DNA of 64,000 nucleotides from Pokkaliibacter sp. MBI-7 (GCF_029846635.1 NZ_JARVTG010000002.1:1653501-1717500); one strand, 5' to 3'; numbered from the stretch's first letter, positions 8,627 to 17,248 are shown. The notes: generated by a model from the letters alone, not told the origin. Numbers and translations: made by a program.

Positions 8627-9861
8627 CAGGCCTCCGCTGCGGCTTTGTAGACGGCCATGGCCGCAGCCACACCACCACTGGCATCACACGGGTGGCCTGC
8701 CAGTCGCAGTACCTGCTCCAGCGCCGCCAGCGTGGTCAGTACCGCATCCTTGCGGGCGTTGTAGCCCATGGTGCCAATACGCCAGATCTTGCCGTGCAGT
8801 GGTCCGAAGGACGTGCCGATTTCAATGCCGAAATCGTTCAGCAGTGAGCTGCGCACCGCATCGCCCTGCACCGCTTCGGGAATATAGACACCGACGACGT
8901 TGTTCATTTTGTGTTTGAGATCACCGAAGGGCTTGAGGTTAAGCCCCTGCACCCCGGCCAGCATGGCGTCACCGTGCAACTGGTGGCGGGCAATGGCGTT
9001 GTCCATGCCTTCGTCCACCAGCAGGCGCGCGCATTCACGGGCGCAATACAGCATGCTGGTTGCTTCGGTATGGTGGTTCAGCCGCTCTTCCCCCCAGTAG
9101 TCGAGGATCATGGGAATGTCGAAATAGTTGGAGCGGATCGCCGGTTCAATACCTGCCTGATGAGCGCTGGTAACCAGACCGGCTTCCACATGACGGCGAC
9201 GGCGCACCACTTCGACATAGCGATCACTGACGGTAATGGGTGAACTGCCGGAAGGACCGGCCAGACACTTCTGCAGACCAGCGGATACCGCATCCAGCCC
9301 CCATTCATCGGTCTTCAGGAAGTTACCGCCGATGGAGGCAGTGACATCGGTATAGAACAGTGCATCGTACTTACGGCACAGGGCACCCAGTTCTTCCAGC
9401 GGTTGCAGCATGGTGGTGGAGGTATCACCCTGCACCACGGCCAGCACTTTGGGCCGCACCCGCTGCAACGCTTCTTCGATCTGCTCGGGTTTGAACACCT
9501 CGCCCCAGGGCACTTCGATGGTATGGACTTCGGCCCCGGCACGCTGGGCAATTTCGCTCAGCAGCAAGCCAAAGCGGCCAAACACCGGGATCAGCACCTT
9601 GTCACCCGGGCACAGCGCAGAGAACAGCAGCGCCTCGATACCGGCACGGCTGGTGCCATCGATCAGCAGCGTCCACTGGTTAGCGGTGCAGAATACTTCG
9701 CGGTACAACGCCATGGTTTCGTTCATGTACGAGGTCATGGCCGGGTCATACTGACCAATCAGCTGCGCCGACATGGCACGCAGCACACGGGGATCAGCAT
9801 TGATGGGGCCAGGGCCCATCAGCAAACGGGGTGGTGGATTGATTTGACCGAAGTTACTCAT
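8626..9861 (-). CDS. PucG-like PLP aminotransferase (ureidoglycine/alanine-glyoxylate type)
   Basis: A 411-residue class V aminotransferase. Seen: N-terminal LLMGPGPINADPRVL, the family phosphate/substrate segment; DGTSRAGIEALLFSALCPGD; TDVTASIGG with the PLP-ring Asp; and SAGLQKCLAGPSG with the Schiff-base Lys near residue 203. The pairing with an AllC-type hydrolase is the arrangement of PucG/HpxJ, which transfers an amino group from ureidoglycine to glyoxylate in purine catabolism; serine- or alanine-glyoxylate activity is the alternative. Strong AAGGAAAGG ribosome site before the ATG. A 16-bp tandem repeat lies between it and the upstream TauE gene. Confidence 0.85.
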   Translation of the reverse strand: MSNFGQINPPPRLLMGPGPINADPRVLRAMSAQLIGQYDPAMTSYMNETMALYREVFCTANQWTLLIDGTSRAGIEALLFSALCPGDKVLIPVFGRFGLLLSEIAQRAGAEVHTIEVPWGEVFKPEQIEEALQRVRPKVLAVVQGDTSTTMLQPLEELGALCRKYDALFYTDVTASIGGNFLKTDEWGLDAVSAGLQKCLAGPSGSSPITVSDRYVEVVRRRRHVEAGLVTSAHQAGIEPAIRSNYFDIPMILDYWGEERLNHHTEATSMLYCARECARLLVDEGMDNAIARHQLHGDAMLAGVQGLNLKPFGDLKHKMNNVVGVYIPEAVQGDAVRSSLLNDFGIEIGTSFGPLHGKIWRIGTMGYNARKDAVLTTLAALEQVLRLAGHPCDASGGVAAAMAVYKAAAEA

Positions 9862-9911
9862 AGCCTTTCCTTACTCTTCAATCGTGCTGGCGCAGTACGC
9901 AACTGCACCAA

Positions 9912-9959
9912 GACTTTCTGTATCGGGGACTTTCTGTATCGGGGACTTTCTGTATCGGG
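9912..9959. repeat. Three perfect tandem copies of a 16-bp unit
   Basis: The unit GACTTTCTGTATCGGG occurs at 9912-9927, 9928-9943 and 9944-9959, followed by a partial GAC. It sits in the 117-base gap between the TauE-like and PucG-like genes of one operon. It is not coding in the operon direction. Slipped-strand copy change is likely. Confidence 0.95.
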
Positions 9960-9978
9960 GACAGTCTCTCGCAGGGGG

Positions 9979-10791
9979 TTAACTCAACACCTGCAACAAC
10001 ATACGTGTGCCGGTAAACGCCAGACACACCGCAAAAATCTTCTTCAGCATGGCCTGATCCAGCTTCTGCCCAAGGGCCACACCCAGAGGTGCGCAGAGCA
10101 CAGTCAGCGGCACGATCAGGGCAAAACCGGGCAGGTTGACCAGACCCAGCGTCCCCACCGGCGCATCAGCAGGTGCAGACCCGGTCACCAGCATGGTGAT
10201 CACGCCGGGCAGCGCGATCAGCAGACCAAAGGCGGCAGCCGTTCCCACTGCGCGGTGAGCAGCCACATTGAAGGAAGTCAGCAGCGGTACGCCCAGCGTG
10301 CCACCGCCGATACCCACCATCACTGACAGCAGCCCCACACAGCCCCCCATGAATCGCTGCGCCCAGGTGCCCGGCAGACTCTGCGCCAGTGGCGCAGCCT
10401 TGGAGCGGAACAGCATATTGATGGCCACCAGCACGGCGATAACGCCGAACATCAGCGTCAGCCAGTGGCCGCTGATGTGGGTAGAGACTGACGCACCGAG
10501 AATCACGCCAAGAATGATGGCTGGCGACCACAACTTCAGCAGGTCGAAATCGACGTTACCGCGTTTATGATGCGAGCGAATCGAGGAGATCGATGTCGGC
10601 ACGATGGTGGCCAGCGAGGTAGCGGTCGCGACTGACATCGCCGTCGGCGCACTGATCCCCAGATGCTGGAACAGCCAGTACAGCACCGGCACAATGACGA
10701 TGCCACCACCGACGCCCAGCAACCCTGCCAGAACTCCCGCGACCACACCCGTCCCCAACAGACCGATAATTACGGGAAGCCATTCACTCAT
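9979..10791 (-). CDS. TauE/SafE family anion permease
   Basis: A 270-residue inner-membrane protein with about eight hydrophobic segments. It shows the two repeated TauE/SafE signatures: GVLAGLLGVGGGIVIVPVL near residues 19-37 and the second-half copy VMVGIGGGTLGVPLL near 157-171. The family exports sulfite, sulfoacetate or other small organic anions. Within an operon for import and hydrolysis of a nitrogen compound it could export an anionic by-product (for example oxalate-, sulfonate- or glyoxylate-like), but that is inference. Confidence 0.9.
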   Translation of the reverse strand: MSEWLPVIIGLLGTGVVAGVLAGLLGVGGGIVIVPVLYWLFQHLGISAPTAMSVATATSLATIVPTSISSIRSHHKRGNVDFDLLKLWSPAIILGVILGASVSTHISGHWLTLMFGVIAVLVAINMLFRSKAAPLAQSLPGTWAQRFMGGCVGLLSVMVGIGGGTLGVPLLTSFNVAAHRAVGTAAAFGLLIALPGVITMLVTGSAPADAPVGTLGLVNLPGFALIVPLTVLCAPLGVALGQKLDQAMLKKIFAVCLAFTGTRMLLQVLS

Positions 10792-10878
10792 AGTGTTCTC
10801 CTGCCTGTTTCCTGCAGTTTGTAATATGTATTTGCAGAGCCATCTGCACGCCTGCGCTCAGCGCCGGCGATTCCTGAT

Positions 10879-12501
10879 CTATCCAACCAGCGCCGCACCA
10901 TCGCTGCGCGGATCGGTTGCTGCCTCCACACTGCCATCGGTCATCAGCGCGATGGCTCCGGCATGTCCCATCATTTCCACCTGCGATGGCACGACGGCAA
11001 TATCGTGACCGCGCTGACGCAGCTCATCACCCACCCGGGCATCCAGATCTGCTTCCAGTTTTAGATTGAAACTGGTTTCACCCCAGGTACGGCCAAGCAA
11101 CCAGCGGCCACGGGCAATGGCCTCGGGCAGTGAATAACCTTCATACAGGTAGCGGCTGAACAGGGCTGCCTGCGTCTGTGGCTGCCCCTCCCCGCCCATA
11201 GTGCCGTACACCACACGACGGCCATCATTCAGCACCGCCATTGCCGGGTTGAGGGTATGGAAGGGCTTCAAGCGTGGCCCCAGCGCATTGGGATGGCGGG
11301 CATCCAGCGAGAAGCTGACGCCACGGTTATTACAGATCAGGCCATAGGGCTCAATCACCACCCCTGAACCAAATTCCCAGTAGATACTTTGAATAAAGCT
11401 GACCATGGTGCCGTGCTGATCCAGCGCGCCCATCCAGATGGTGTCACCATGCTTGGCCACATGCGGCCAGGGCAGCGCCTTGTCACTGTCAACCTGCGCC
11501 GCCAGCTGCTGCAGATGGGGTTCGTCCAGCAGCGCATTCCAGTCGCACTTCAGACGACCGGGATCCGTCACCTCACGGTCACGCACGATAAAGGCCTGCT
11601 TGGTGGATTCCACCAGATGGTGAACCTGCTCAGCTTCACTCCAGTCGCGTGCGCCACTGCGTTCGGCACGCACCCGGTCATAGACACCGAGAATCAGCAG
11701 CGAGGCCAGCCCCTGCGTCGGCGCAGGCAGGTTGTACAACCGCCCCTGACTGATGGCGACACTGAGAGGCGTCACGACCTGCGCGCTGTAGTCCTGATAG
11801 TCCGACACTCGCAGCGGGCTGCCAAGGCGCTCCAGCTCTGCAGCGATAGTGGCACCGATCTCGCCCTGATAGGCCGACATCAGCCCCTGCTCCGCCAGCA
11901 GACTGATAAAGTGCGCCAGTTTCGGATTGCGCAGGGTTTCACCCTCCTGCAGCACCTTGCCTTCAGGCAGATACACGGGTGCGAAACCGGGCACAGTCTG
12001 CAGCGTATCAAAGGTTTTGCGGCTGGCTGCCTCCAGACTGGCGGTGACCGTAATGCCATCGGCAGCCAGCGCTCGGGCAGGCTCCAGCAGTCGTGACAGC
12101 GGCAGCGAGGCATGCTGGTCAATTTCCAGTGCTTTGGCCCAGCCACCGAGCGTGCCGCCCAAGGTCACTGCCGCCAGCGGGCCACGTTCGGGAATAGCAC
12201 TCAGGCCCTGGCGGGTATAGAAGTCATTGCTGGCCAGCGCCGCGCTGAAACCACAGGCATCAATCGCTACCGGTGCTTCACCGGGGCGCTGAATCAGCCA
12301 GAAGCCGTCGCCCCCAAGACTGTTCATGTGCGGATACACCACCGCGATGGTCGCTGCCGCGGCCACCATGGCCTCAATGGCAGAACCGCCCTCCTGCAAT
12401 ACCGCCAGCCCCACTTCGGTTGCCTTGTAGTGAGGTGCGGTCATGGCCACCTTGCCAGTCAGTGCCTGCGTTGAGGATTCCATCTCACGGGGTGCGGTCA
12501 T
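10879..12501 (-). CDS. Gamma-glutamyltransferase-family Ntn hydrolase, possibly oxamate amidohydrolase-like
   Basis: A 540-residue protein of the GGT fold, lacking a signal peptide and so cytoplasmic. The autoprocessing nucleophile is visible: Thr354 in GDTIWMGALDQHG aligns by its spacing to the Asp with the Thr of the usual TTHxSVVD segment. The C-terminal GTMGGEGQPQTQ takes the place of the GSPGG oxyanion segment. No signal peptide and an operon with a PucG-like aminotransferase, AllC-like hydrolase and amidase resemble the hpx cluster of Klebsiella, where HpxW hydrolyses oxamate. The ATG at 12501 has GGAGA 7 bases upstream; the frame remains open to 12600. Glutathione or gamma-glutamyl substrates are not excluded. 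Confidence 0.85.
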   Translation of the reverse strand: MTAPREMESSTQALTGKVAMTAPHYKATEVGLAVLQEGGSAIEAMVAAAATIAVVYPHMNSLGGDGFWLIQRPGEAPVAIDACGFSAALASNDFYTRQGLSAIPERGPLAAVTLGGTLGGWAKALEIDQHASLPLSRLLEPARALAADGITVTASLEAASRKTFDTLQTVPGFAPVYLPEGKVLQEGETLRNPKLAHFISLLAEQGLMSAYQGEIGATIAAELERLGSPLRVSDYQDYSAQVVTPLSVAISQGRLYNLPAPTQGLASLLILGVYDRVRAERSGARDWSEAEQVHHLVESTKQAFIVRDREVTDPGRLKCDWNALLDEPHLQQLAAQVDSDKALPWPHVAKHGDTIWMGALDQHGTMVSFIQSIYWEFGSGVVIEPYGLICNNRGVSFSLDARHPNALGPRLKPFHTLNPAMAVLNDGRRVVYGTMGGEGQPQTQAALFSRYLYEGYSLPEAIARGRWLLGRTWGETSFNLKLEADLDARVGDELRQRGHDIAVVPSQVEMMGHAGAIALMTDGSVEAATDPRSDGAALVG

Positions 12502-12538
12502 TGTTGTTCTCCAGTCAGAAAGTATCGGGTGGCAAATA

Positions 12539-13714
12539 TCATTGAGCGGCAGGCAGGCTTTGTGCCAGTGCCAGCAGGCTGCGATCAGTATGGCGTGCAC
12601 CGAGCAGTGACAGCCCCCAGGGCGCGCCTTCGTTGTGCAGACAGGGAATATGTAACTGCGGTGAGCGGGCCAGCCCGGACAGCGCCGTCATCCCCATCAG
12701 CCGTTCACGATACTGCGCCAGTTCAGGTGCAGGCATATCACGTAAAGGTGCAGCGCCGGGCGTAGTCGGCATAATGACCAGCTGGCGGCCTTCCTGCTGT
12801 AGTTCAGCCAGCCACTGCACATAGTGGATAGCCTGCGCTCTGGCCTGATCAGCATCAGCATCAGTAATGGTCGCCGCCCAGCGGAATCGCCCGGCAATAT
12901 CATCAGCAAAACGCGGTTGAACGCGGGTAATCCAATCACCGTGGGTTTGCCAGATGGCACGCCCCTGCAGCATCCGGAACGCTTCACTGGCACCGCTCAG
13001 ATAGGCCTGACTGACGGGCACCACGCTGTATTCCGGCAAGGCAGGCAGCCACTGCAACAACGCAGGCATCAGGGCATCCTGTTCAATGCCTTCCGGCAGC
13101 AGAAGCACCACCGACTCTGGCGTAACCAGAGGCTGCTCAGGTAACAGGACTTCACCAACCCGCGCGAGGGTTTCTGCATCACGGGCCATCCAGCCTACGG
13201 TGTCAAACAAGGGCGCCAGCGGCACCGAGTCAGCGTTTTCAATCAGCCCGTGGCTGGGGCGCAAGCCATACAGACCACAGTAACTGGAAGGCACGCGAAT
13301 GGAGCCACCGGTATCCGTACCCAGACCGATATCGGCTTCACCGCGCGCCACGGCCACGGCCGAACCACTGCTGGAACCACCACTGATGCGACCCGCTGCG
13401 CGCGGATTGTCAGCACTGCCGTAATGCACGTTGATACCGTTGAGGCTGTAGGCAATCTCGTCAGTCTGGGTGCGCCCGACCGCAACACAGCCCGCTTCCA
13501 TCAGGCGCTGCATGACCCAGGAGGTCTGCTCAGCATCACCGTGGCTGGCCAGCCAGTCGGGATTACCCGCACCGGTCGGATACCCCCTGACGTGAAACAG
13601 GTCTTTGAACGCCAGCCGCAGACCGGCCAGCACACCTTCACTGGATAACTGCCAGTTGCGCGGCCCGGCAGCTGCATATACGGCCTGATCGTCGAACTGG
13701 GCAGCTATCGTCAT
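12539..13714 (-). CDS. Amidase signature family hydrolase
   Basis: A 391-residue cytoplasmic amidase. The Ser-cisSer-Lys triad is complete: Lys37 in LAFKDLF, cis-Ser114 in GGSSSGSA and nucleophile Ser138 in GTDTGGSIRVPSS. It is shorter than typical 450-500 residue family members, ending in a compact C-terminal part. AS enzymes cleave small amides, N-carbamoyl compounds (allophanate, biuret) or acyl-amides. It is the first enzyme gene after the ABC importer genes; a perfect palindrome in its 175-base leader suggests a separate regulatory point. AtzE/HpxY-like function is a possibility from the GGT partner. Confidence 0.88.
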   Translation of the reverse strand: MTIAAQFDDQAVYAAAGPRNWQLSSEGVLAGLRLAFKDLFHVRGYPTGAGNPDWLASHGDAEQTSWVMQRLMEAGCVAVGRTQTDEIAYSLNGINVHYGSADNPRAAGRISGGSSSGSAVAVARGEADIGLGTDTGGSIRVPSSYCGLYGLRPSHGLIENADSVPLAPLFDTVGWMARDAETLARVGEVLLPEQPLVTPESVVLLLPEGIEQDALMPALLQWLPALPEYSVVPVSQAYLSGASEAFRMLQGRAIWQTHGDWITRVQPRFADDIAGRFRWAATITDADADQARAQAIHYVQWLAELQQEGRQLVIMPTTPGAAPLRDMPAPELAQYRERLMGMTALSGLARSPQLHIPCLHNEGAPWGLSLLGARHTDRSLLALAQSLPAAQ

Positions 13715-13843
13715 GGTGTGCTCCTTGGTCTGGGAACTGCCGTGTCAGTTGGCTCTGAACGGCAGCACCGCTGGGGTTTGACGAGGTATAGACAGGGTCT
13801 GAACTCGTCGTCAAATTATCAAAGATTTCATAAAAAACAATAA

Positions 13844-13859
13844 TGAAACTTTAGTTTCA
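13844..13859. promoter_or_regulatory. Internal operator-like palindrome, TGAAAC-N4-GTTTCA
   Basis: The sequence ATGAAACTTTAGTTTCAT (13843-13860) is a perfect 8-bp inverted repeat with a 2-base spacer, in the gap between the ABC ATPase gene and the amidase gene. The same WGAAAC-N4-RWTTCA pattern recurs four times upstream of the operon (16865-17149). The shape resembles RpiR/GntR-type operators, but the regulator is not in this window. Confidence 0.75.
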
Positions 13860-13889
13860 TCTGGCGCAAAATTTTTACCCGTGCGCACC

Positions 13890-14618
13890 CTACAGGACGG
13901 CACCGATAAACTGCTGCAGCTCCGCCGTCTGGGGGGCGGCAAAGACGTCCTTGGCCGGGCCGGTTTCCCACACCTTACCCTGGTGCATGAACACCACCCT
14001 GTCGCCCACATCCCGTGCAAAATTCATTTCATGCGTTACCAGAATCAGCGTCATACCTTCGGACGCCAGTTGCTCCAGCACTTTCAGTACCTCGCCCACC
14101 AGCTCAGGGTCCAGTGCCGAGGTAATCTCATCGCACAACAACACCTTAGGCTGCATGGCCAGTGAGCGGGCAATAGCCACGCGCTGCTGTTGTCCACCAG
14201 ATAGTTTCTCGGGGTACTGACCGAACTTATCTGCCAGTCCGACCTTACCAAGCATATCCAGGGCCAACTCTTTGGCGGCAGGCCTGGACATGCCCCGAAT
14301 CAGCGTTGGTGCCAGCATGATGTTCTGGCCGACTGTAAGGTGAGGGAACAGGTTGAAGTTCTGAAACACCATGCCAACGCTTTCACTCAGGCGGCGGATC
14401 TGAAACTCATCGGTACTGACTTCCTTGCCATCCAGAATGATGGTGCCTTCGTCGTACTTTTCCAGACCGTTCATGCAGCGCAGCAAGGTGCTCTTGCCGG
14501 AGCCACTACGGCCGATAATGGACACCACTTCGCCCGCTTCGATGTTGAGGTTGATACCCTTGAGGACGTGCAGGTCACCATAGTACTTGTGCACTTCATG
14601 GATACTAACGAGAGACAT
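13890..14618 (-). CDS. Polar amino acid-type ABC transporter ATPase
   Basis: A 242-residue ATPase of the HisP/GlnQ branch. Seen: Walker A GRSGSGKST near residues 37-45, Q-loop VFQNFNLFPH, signature LSGGQQQR, Walker B VLLCDEITSALDPE and switch His in LVTHEM. Fourth gene of the leftward operon, 16 bases after the permease stop. Together with two permeases and a binding protein it makes a complete importer. Substrate unknown, probably an amide- or ureido-amino acid given the enzymes downstream. Confidence 0.95.
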   Translation of the reverse strand: MSLVSIHEVHKYYGDLHVLKGINLNIEAGEVVSIIGRSGSGKSTLLRCMNGLEKYDEGTIILDGKEVSTDEFQIRRLSESVGMVFQNFNLFPHLTVGQNIMLAPTLIRGMSRPAAKELALDMLGKVGLADKFGQYPEKLSGGQQQRVAIARSLAMQPKVLLCDEITSALDPELVGEVLKVLEQLASEGMTLILVTHEMNFARDVGDRVVFMHQGKVWETGPAKDVFAAPQTAELQQFIGAVL

Positions 14619-14634
14619 TCAGTCACCCTCCGGG

Positions 14635-15288
14635 TTATTTCGAGCTACGGCTCAATTTATGTTCGAGATACTGGCTGGCGCGGGACAGCGGATAGCACAG
14701 CAGGAAGTAAATCAGCGCCACCATGGCAAACACCTTGAAAGGCTGGAACGTAGCGTTGTTGAGCATGGTGCCCGCCTTGGTCAGCTCGACAAAGCCGATG
14801 ATGGAGGCCAGCGCAGTGCCCTTGACGATCTGAACCGAGAAGCCCACGGTCGGAGGAATCGCCACACGCAGCGCCTGCGGCAGAATGATGTAGCGCATGG
14901 TCTGCAGGTAATTCAGGCCGAGGCAACGCGATGCTTCCCACTGCCCTTTGGGCAGCGACTCGACGCAGCCACGCCAGATGTCACTGAGAAAGGCACTGGA
15001 GAACAGGGTCAGCGCCAGTGCCGCGGCAGTCCATGGCGATACATCAATACCGACCAGACCCAATCCAAAGAACGCCAGGAACAGCTGCATCAGCAGTGGT
15101 GTTCCCTGAAAGATTTCAGTGTAAATACGGGTAATCACCACCAGCGCCGAGCGACGGCTGATGCGCATGAAGGTCAGTAACAGACCCACAATGGCACCGC
15201 CAGCAAAGGCGATCAGCGACAGCAGCACGGTCCAGCGAGCAGCCAGCAGCAGATTGCGCAGAATGTCCCAGTCAGTGAACTGCATCAT
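14635..15288 (-). CDS. Polar amino acid-type ABC transporter permease (second)
   Basis: A 217-residue inner-membrane protein of the HisMQ/GlnP type with about five membrane helices. The EAA loop is visible as ESLPKGQWEASRCLGLNYLQTMRYIILPQALR, the site that docks the ATPase; FQGTPLLMQLFL near residue 60 is the family motif. Its ATG overlaps the stop of the upstream permease by four bases (ATGA), so the two are translationally coupled and probably form a heterodimer. Confidence 0.93.
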   Translation of the reverse strand: MMQFTDWDILRNLLLAARWTVLLSLIAFAGGAIVGLLLTFMRISRRSALVVITRIYTEIFQGTPLLMQLFLAFFGLGLVGIDVSPWTAAALALTLFSSAFLSDIWRGCVESLPKGQWEASRCLGLNYLQTMRYIILPQALRVAIPPTVGFSVQIVKGTALASIIGFVELTKAGTMLNNATFQPFKVFAMVALIYFLLCYPLSRASQYLEHKLSRSSK

Positions 15289-15959
15289 GCTGGTTTCTCC
15301 TCACGTGAAAATGCCCGGGAGCCAAGCGCATTGAGACCCAGACGCATAACAAATGCCAACACCAGATAGAAGCCAGCTGCGACCAGATAGGATTCAAAAC
15401 TCAGGAAGTTGCGTGACTGAATAAAGTTGGCCGCGTAGGTCAGCTCGGGGACGGAAATCTGTGACACCACGGCTGAGCCCAGCATGACGATAATGCACTG
15501 GCTGACAACGGAGCTGTAGACACAGGCAAACGCCGGCGGCAGCACGATACGGAAGAAAATCTGTCGGCTCGACAGCCCCAGGGTCCGCGCAGCCTCAATT
15601 TGCCCCTTGGGCGTCGCATCGATACCGGCGCGAATAATTTCTGTCAGATAGGCGCCCAGGTTGATCACCATGGCCAGCACACCCGCCTCGATCTCGTTCA
15701 TCTTGATGCCAATCGCAGGCAGACCGAAGAAGATAAAGAACAGCTGCACAATAAAGGGGGTATTACGAATCAGCTCGACATAGCAGGCCGCAGCACGACG
15801 CAGAAAGCCATTGCGATGACGGCGGGAAGCAGCACCGGCAATACCCAGCAGCACCCCACCGATGGTGGATACGATGGTCAGCTTGATGGTCATCCACAGA
15901 CCACCGAGCAACACATCCTGATAGTTGAGCAGGTCAGCAAAGTTCAGTTGGTAATTCAT
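15285..15959 (-). CDS. Polar amino acid-type ABC transporter permease (first)
   Basis: A 224-residue HisMQ-type permease from the Met at 15959. Motifs: ELIRNTPFIVQLFFIFFG and the EAA loop with DATPKGQIEAARTLGLSSRQ. An in-frame ATG at 16007 adds 16 residues, but it lies in the loop of a perfect hairpin and the added residues are not family-like, so the downstream Met is preferred, with a GGA site about 10 bases before it. It follows the binding-protein gene. Confidence 0.92.
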   Translation of the reverse strand: MNYQLNFADLLNYQDVLLGGLWMTIKLTIVSTIGGVLLGIAGAASRRHRNGFLRRAAACYVELIRNTPFIVQLFFIFFGLPAIGIKMNEIEAGVLAMVINLGAYLTEIIRAGIDATPKGQIEAARTLGLSSRQIFFRIVLPPAFACVYSSVVSQCIIVMLGSAVVSQISVPELTYAANFIQSRNFLSFESYLVAAGFYLVLAFVMRLGLNALGSRAFSREEKPA

Positions 15960-15998
15960 ACGTGCAATTCCACAGGGACAGAGTCCTTGGGTATAGAA

Positions 15999-16017
15999 GA
16001 GTGGCATGTAGCCACTC
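15999..16017 (-). other. Intercistronic hairpin after the binding-protein gene
   Basis: GAGTGGC (15999-16005) pairs with GCCACTC (16011-16017) around a 5-base loop, 15 bases past the binding-protein stop. No T-run follows. Such hairpins between binding-protein and permease genes commonly protect the 5' message and give more binding protein than permease. Confidence 0.65.
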
Positions 16018-16031
16018 CTCCCAGCTCAAAC

Positions 16032-16847
16032 TTACATAGAGGCCAGATCGGCAGGATAGGCAGCCTTCAGCCACTTCTGTGACATGGACTCCAGCACGCC
16101 CTCTTTGTATGCCTTGGCAATCAGTTCATTGACCTTCTCAACCAGACGGGCTTCGTCTTTGTGAACGCCTACATAGCAGGGTGAGTTTTTCAGCATGAAC
16201 TTGGTTTCAGGCTTGCGGTCAGGATTACGGTCAGCGATGGAGGCCACCACCAGATTTCCGGTTGCGATCAGATCAACCTGACCGGACAGGAATGCAGAGA
16301 TAGTGGTGTTGTTGTCTTCGAAACGTTTCAGATCGGTAGTAGCAGGAGCCACCTTGGTCAGCTCGATGTCTTCTACTGCACCACGCGTCACGCCGACCGT
16401 TTTGCCAGCCAGTTCAGCGGCATCTTTCACTTCGGCTTTGGCGGTACCGAATACCCCCAGGAAGAACGGAGCATAAGGCTTGGTAAAGTCGATGGCTTTT
16501 TCACGCTCGGCATTCTTACCCAGGCTGGAGATAACCAGATCCACTTTCTTGGTCTGCAGGTAAGGAATACGGTTAGCGCTGGTTACCGGTACCAGTTCCA
16601 CTTTCACGCCCAGCTCTTTACCCAGATAGTTGGCCATATCGATGTCATAGCCCTGGGGCTGCATATCGGAGCCCACTGAACCAAAGGGAGGAAAATCCTG
16701 CGGTACAGCCACTTTCAGCACACCGGATTTCTGAATGTCATCAAGCTGGTCAGCAAAGGCGGTATGAGCCGCCGACAGTGAAAGAACAACTGCACCTGCC
16801 AGAGCCGCGCTCCATTTACGCACCGATTTCAACGTCAAGCCTTGCAT
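16032..16847 (-). CDS. Polar amino acid-type ABC transporter substrate-binding protein
   Basis: A 271-residue periplasmic protein (SBP_bac_3 type) with a signal peptide ending at AAHTAFA, near residue 32. Seen: LKVAVPQDFPPFGSVGSDMQPQGYDIDMANYLGKEL with the ligand-binding aromatic and Asp positions, then VDLVISSLGKNAEREKAIDFTKPYAPF, the family signature. Family members bind polar amino acids, and here possibly a ureido- or amide-bearing relative. First gene of the operon, preceded by the sigma-54 promoter. Confidence 0.93.
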   Translation of the reverse strand: MQGLTLKSVRKWSAALAGAVVLSLSAAHTAFADQLDDIQKSGVLKVAVPQDFPPFGSVGSDMQPQGYDIDMANYLGKELGVKVELVPVTSANRIPYLQTKKVDLVISSLGKNAEREKAIDFTKPYAPFFLGVFGTAKAEVKDAAELAGKTVGVTRGAVEDIELTKVAPATTDLKRFEDNNTTISAFLSGQVDLIATGNLVVASIADRNPDRKPETKFMLKNSPCYVGVHKDEARLVEKVNELIAKAYKEGVLESMSQKWLKAAYPADLASM

Positions 16848-16864
16848 GTTTTCTTGCCCTCGTA

Positions 16865-17149
16865 AGAAACGTTTGATTCAAGCAATGCTAGTTTTGCAAC
16901 CTGCGTGCCAAAATATAATCCGTTGTTTTTACGAGGGTTTATGCGGGCCCAGCACGGATGAAACACTCGATTCATGTTCAACAAACGCACCAATGCAGCG
17001 CAGGACGCACCATTACGATGAATCTGATACGTTTGATCTAGTTGAGAATGGGTATTGATCAGTCAAAAAGTGAAGAGAACAGCATAAAAGAAACGATAGT
17101 TTCAGAACCAACACCCTGACATGACGCCCAGATTGAAACGATCAATTCA
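16865..17149. promoter_or_regulatory. Cluster of four WGAAAC-N4-RWTTCA operator-like sites
   Basis: Sites: 16865-16880 (AGAAACGTTTGATTCA), 16959-16974 (TGAAACACTCGATTCA), 17089-17104 (AGAAACGATAGTTTCA) and 17134-17149 (TGAAACGATCAATTCA). A weaker fifth, TGATACGTTTGATCTA, lies at 17025-17040. They flank the sigma-54 promoter; the first overlaps the likely early transcribed region. The same motif occurs as a perfect palindrome at 13844-13859 inside the operon. Apart from these sites and the promoter, 16848-17248 holds no gene. Confidence 0.7.
16895..16911 (-). promoter_or_regulatory. Sigma-54 (-24/-12) promoter of the ureide/ABC operon
   Basis: On the minus strand TTGGCACGCAGGTTGCA matches the sigma-54 consensus TGGCACG-N4-TTGCW fully, with GG and GC exactly 10 bases apart. 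The predicted start near 16884 leaves a leader of about 37 bases before the binding-protein ATG at 16847. This implies control by an enhancer-binding activator such as NtrC. Two GCACCA half-site-like strings lie upstream (near 16987 and 17007), but no convincing NtrC dyad is seen. Confidence 0.88.
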
Positions 17150-17248
17150 AGACAAACAGCGGAGTGAGGAAGAAAGCGAGCGAACGAAAAAGCGAGAAAG
17201 CGAAGAGAGAACAGTCAGGAAAGAAGAAACGGAAAGGCTGTACAGAAT

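Noticed and set aside
16981..17015. Possible NtrC binding dyad upstream of the sigma-54 promoter
   Set aside because: GCACCA strings occur twice but neither has the matching GGTGCA half at the proper distance.
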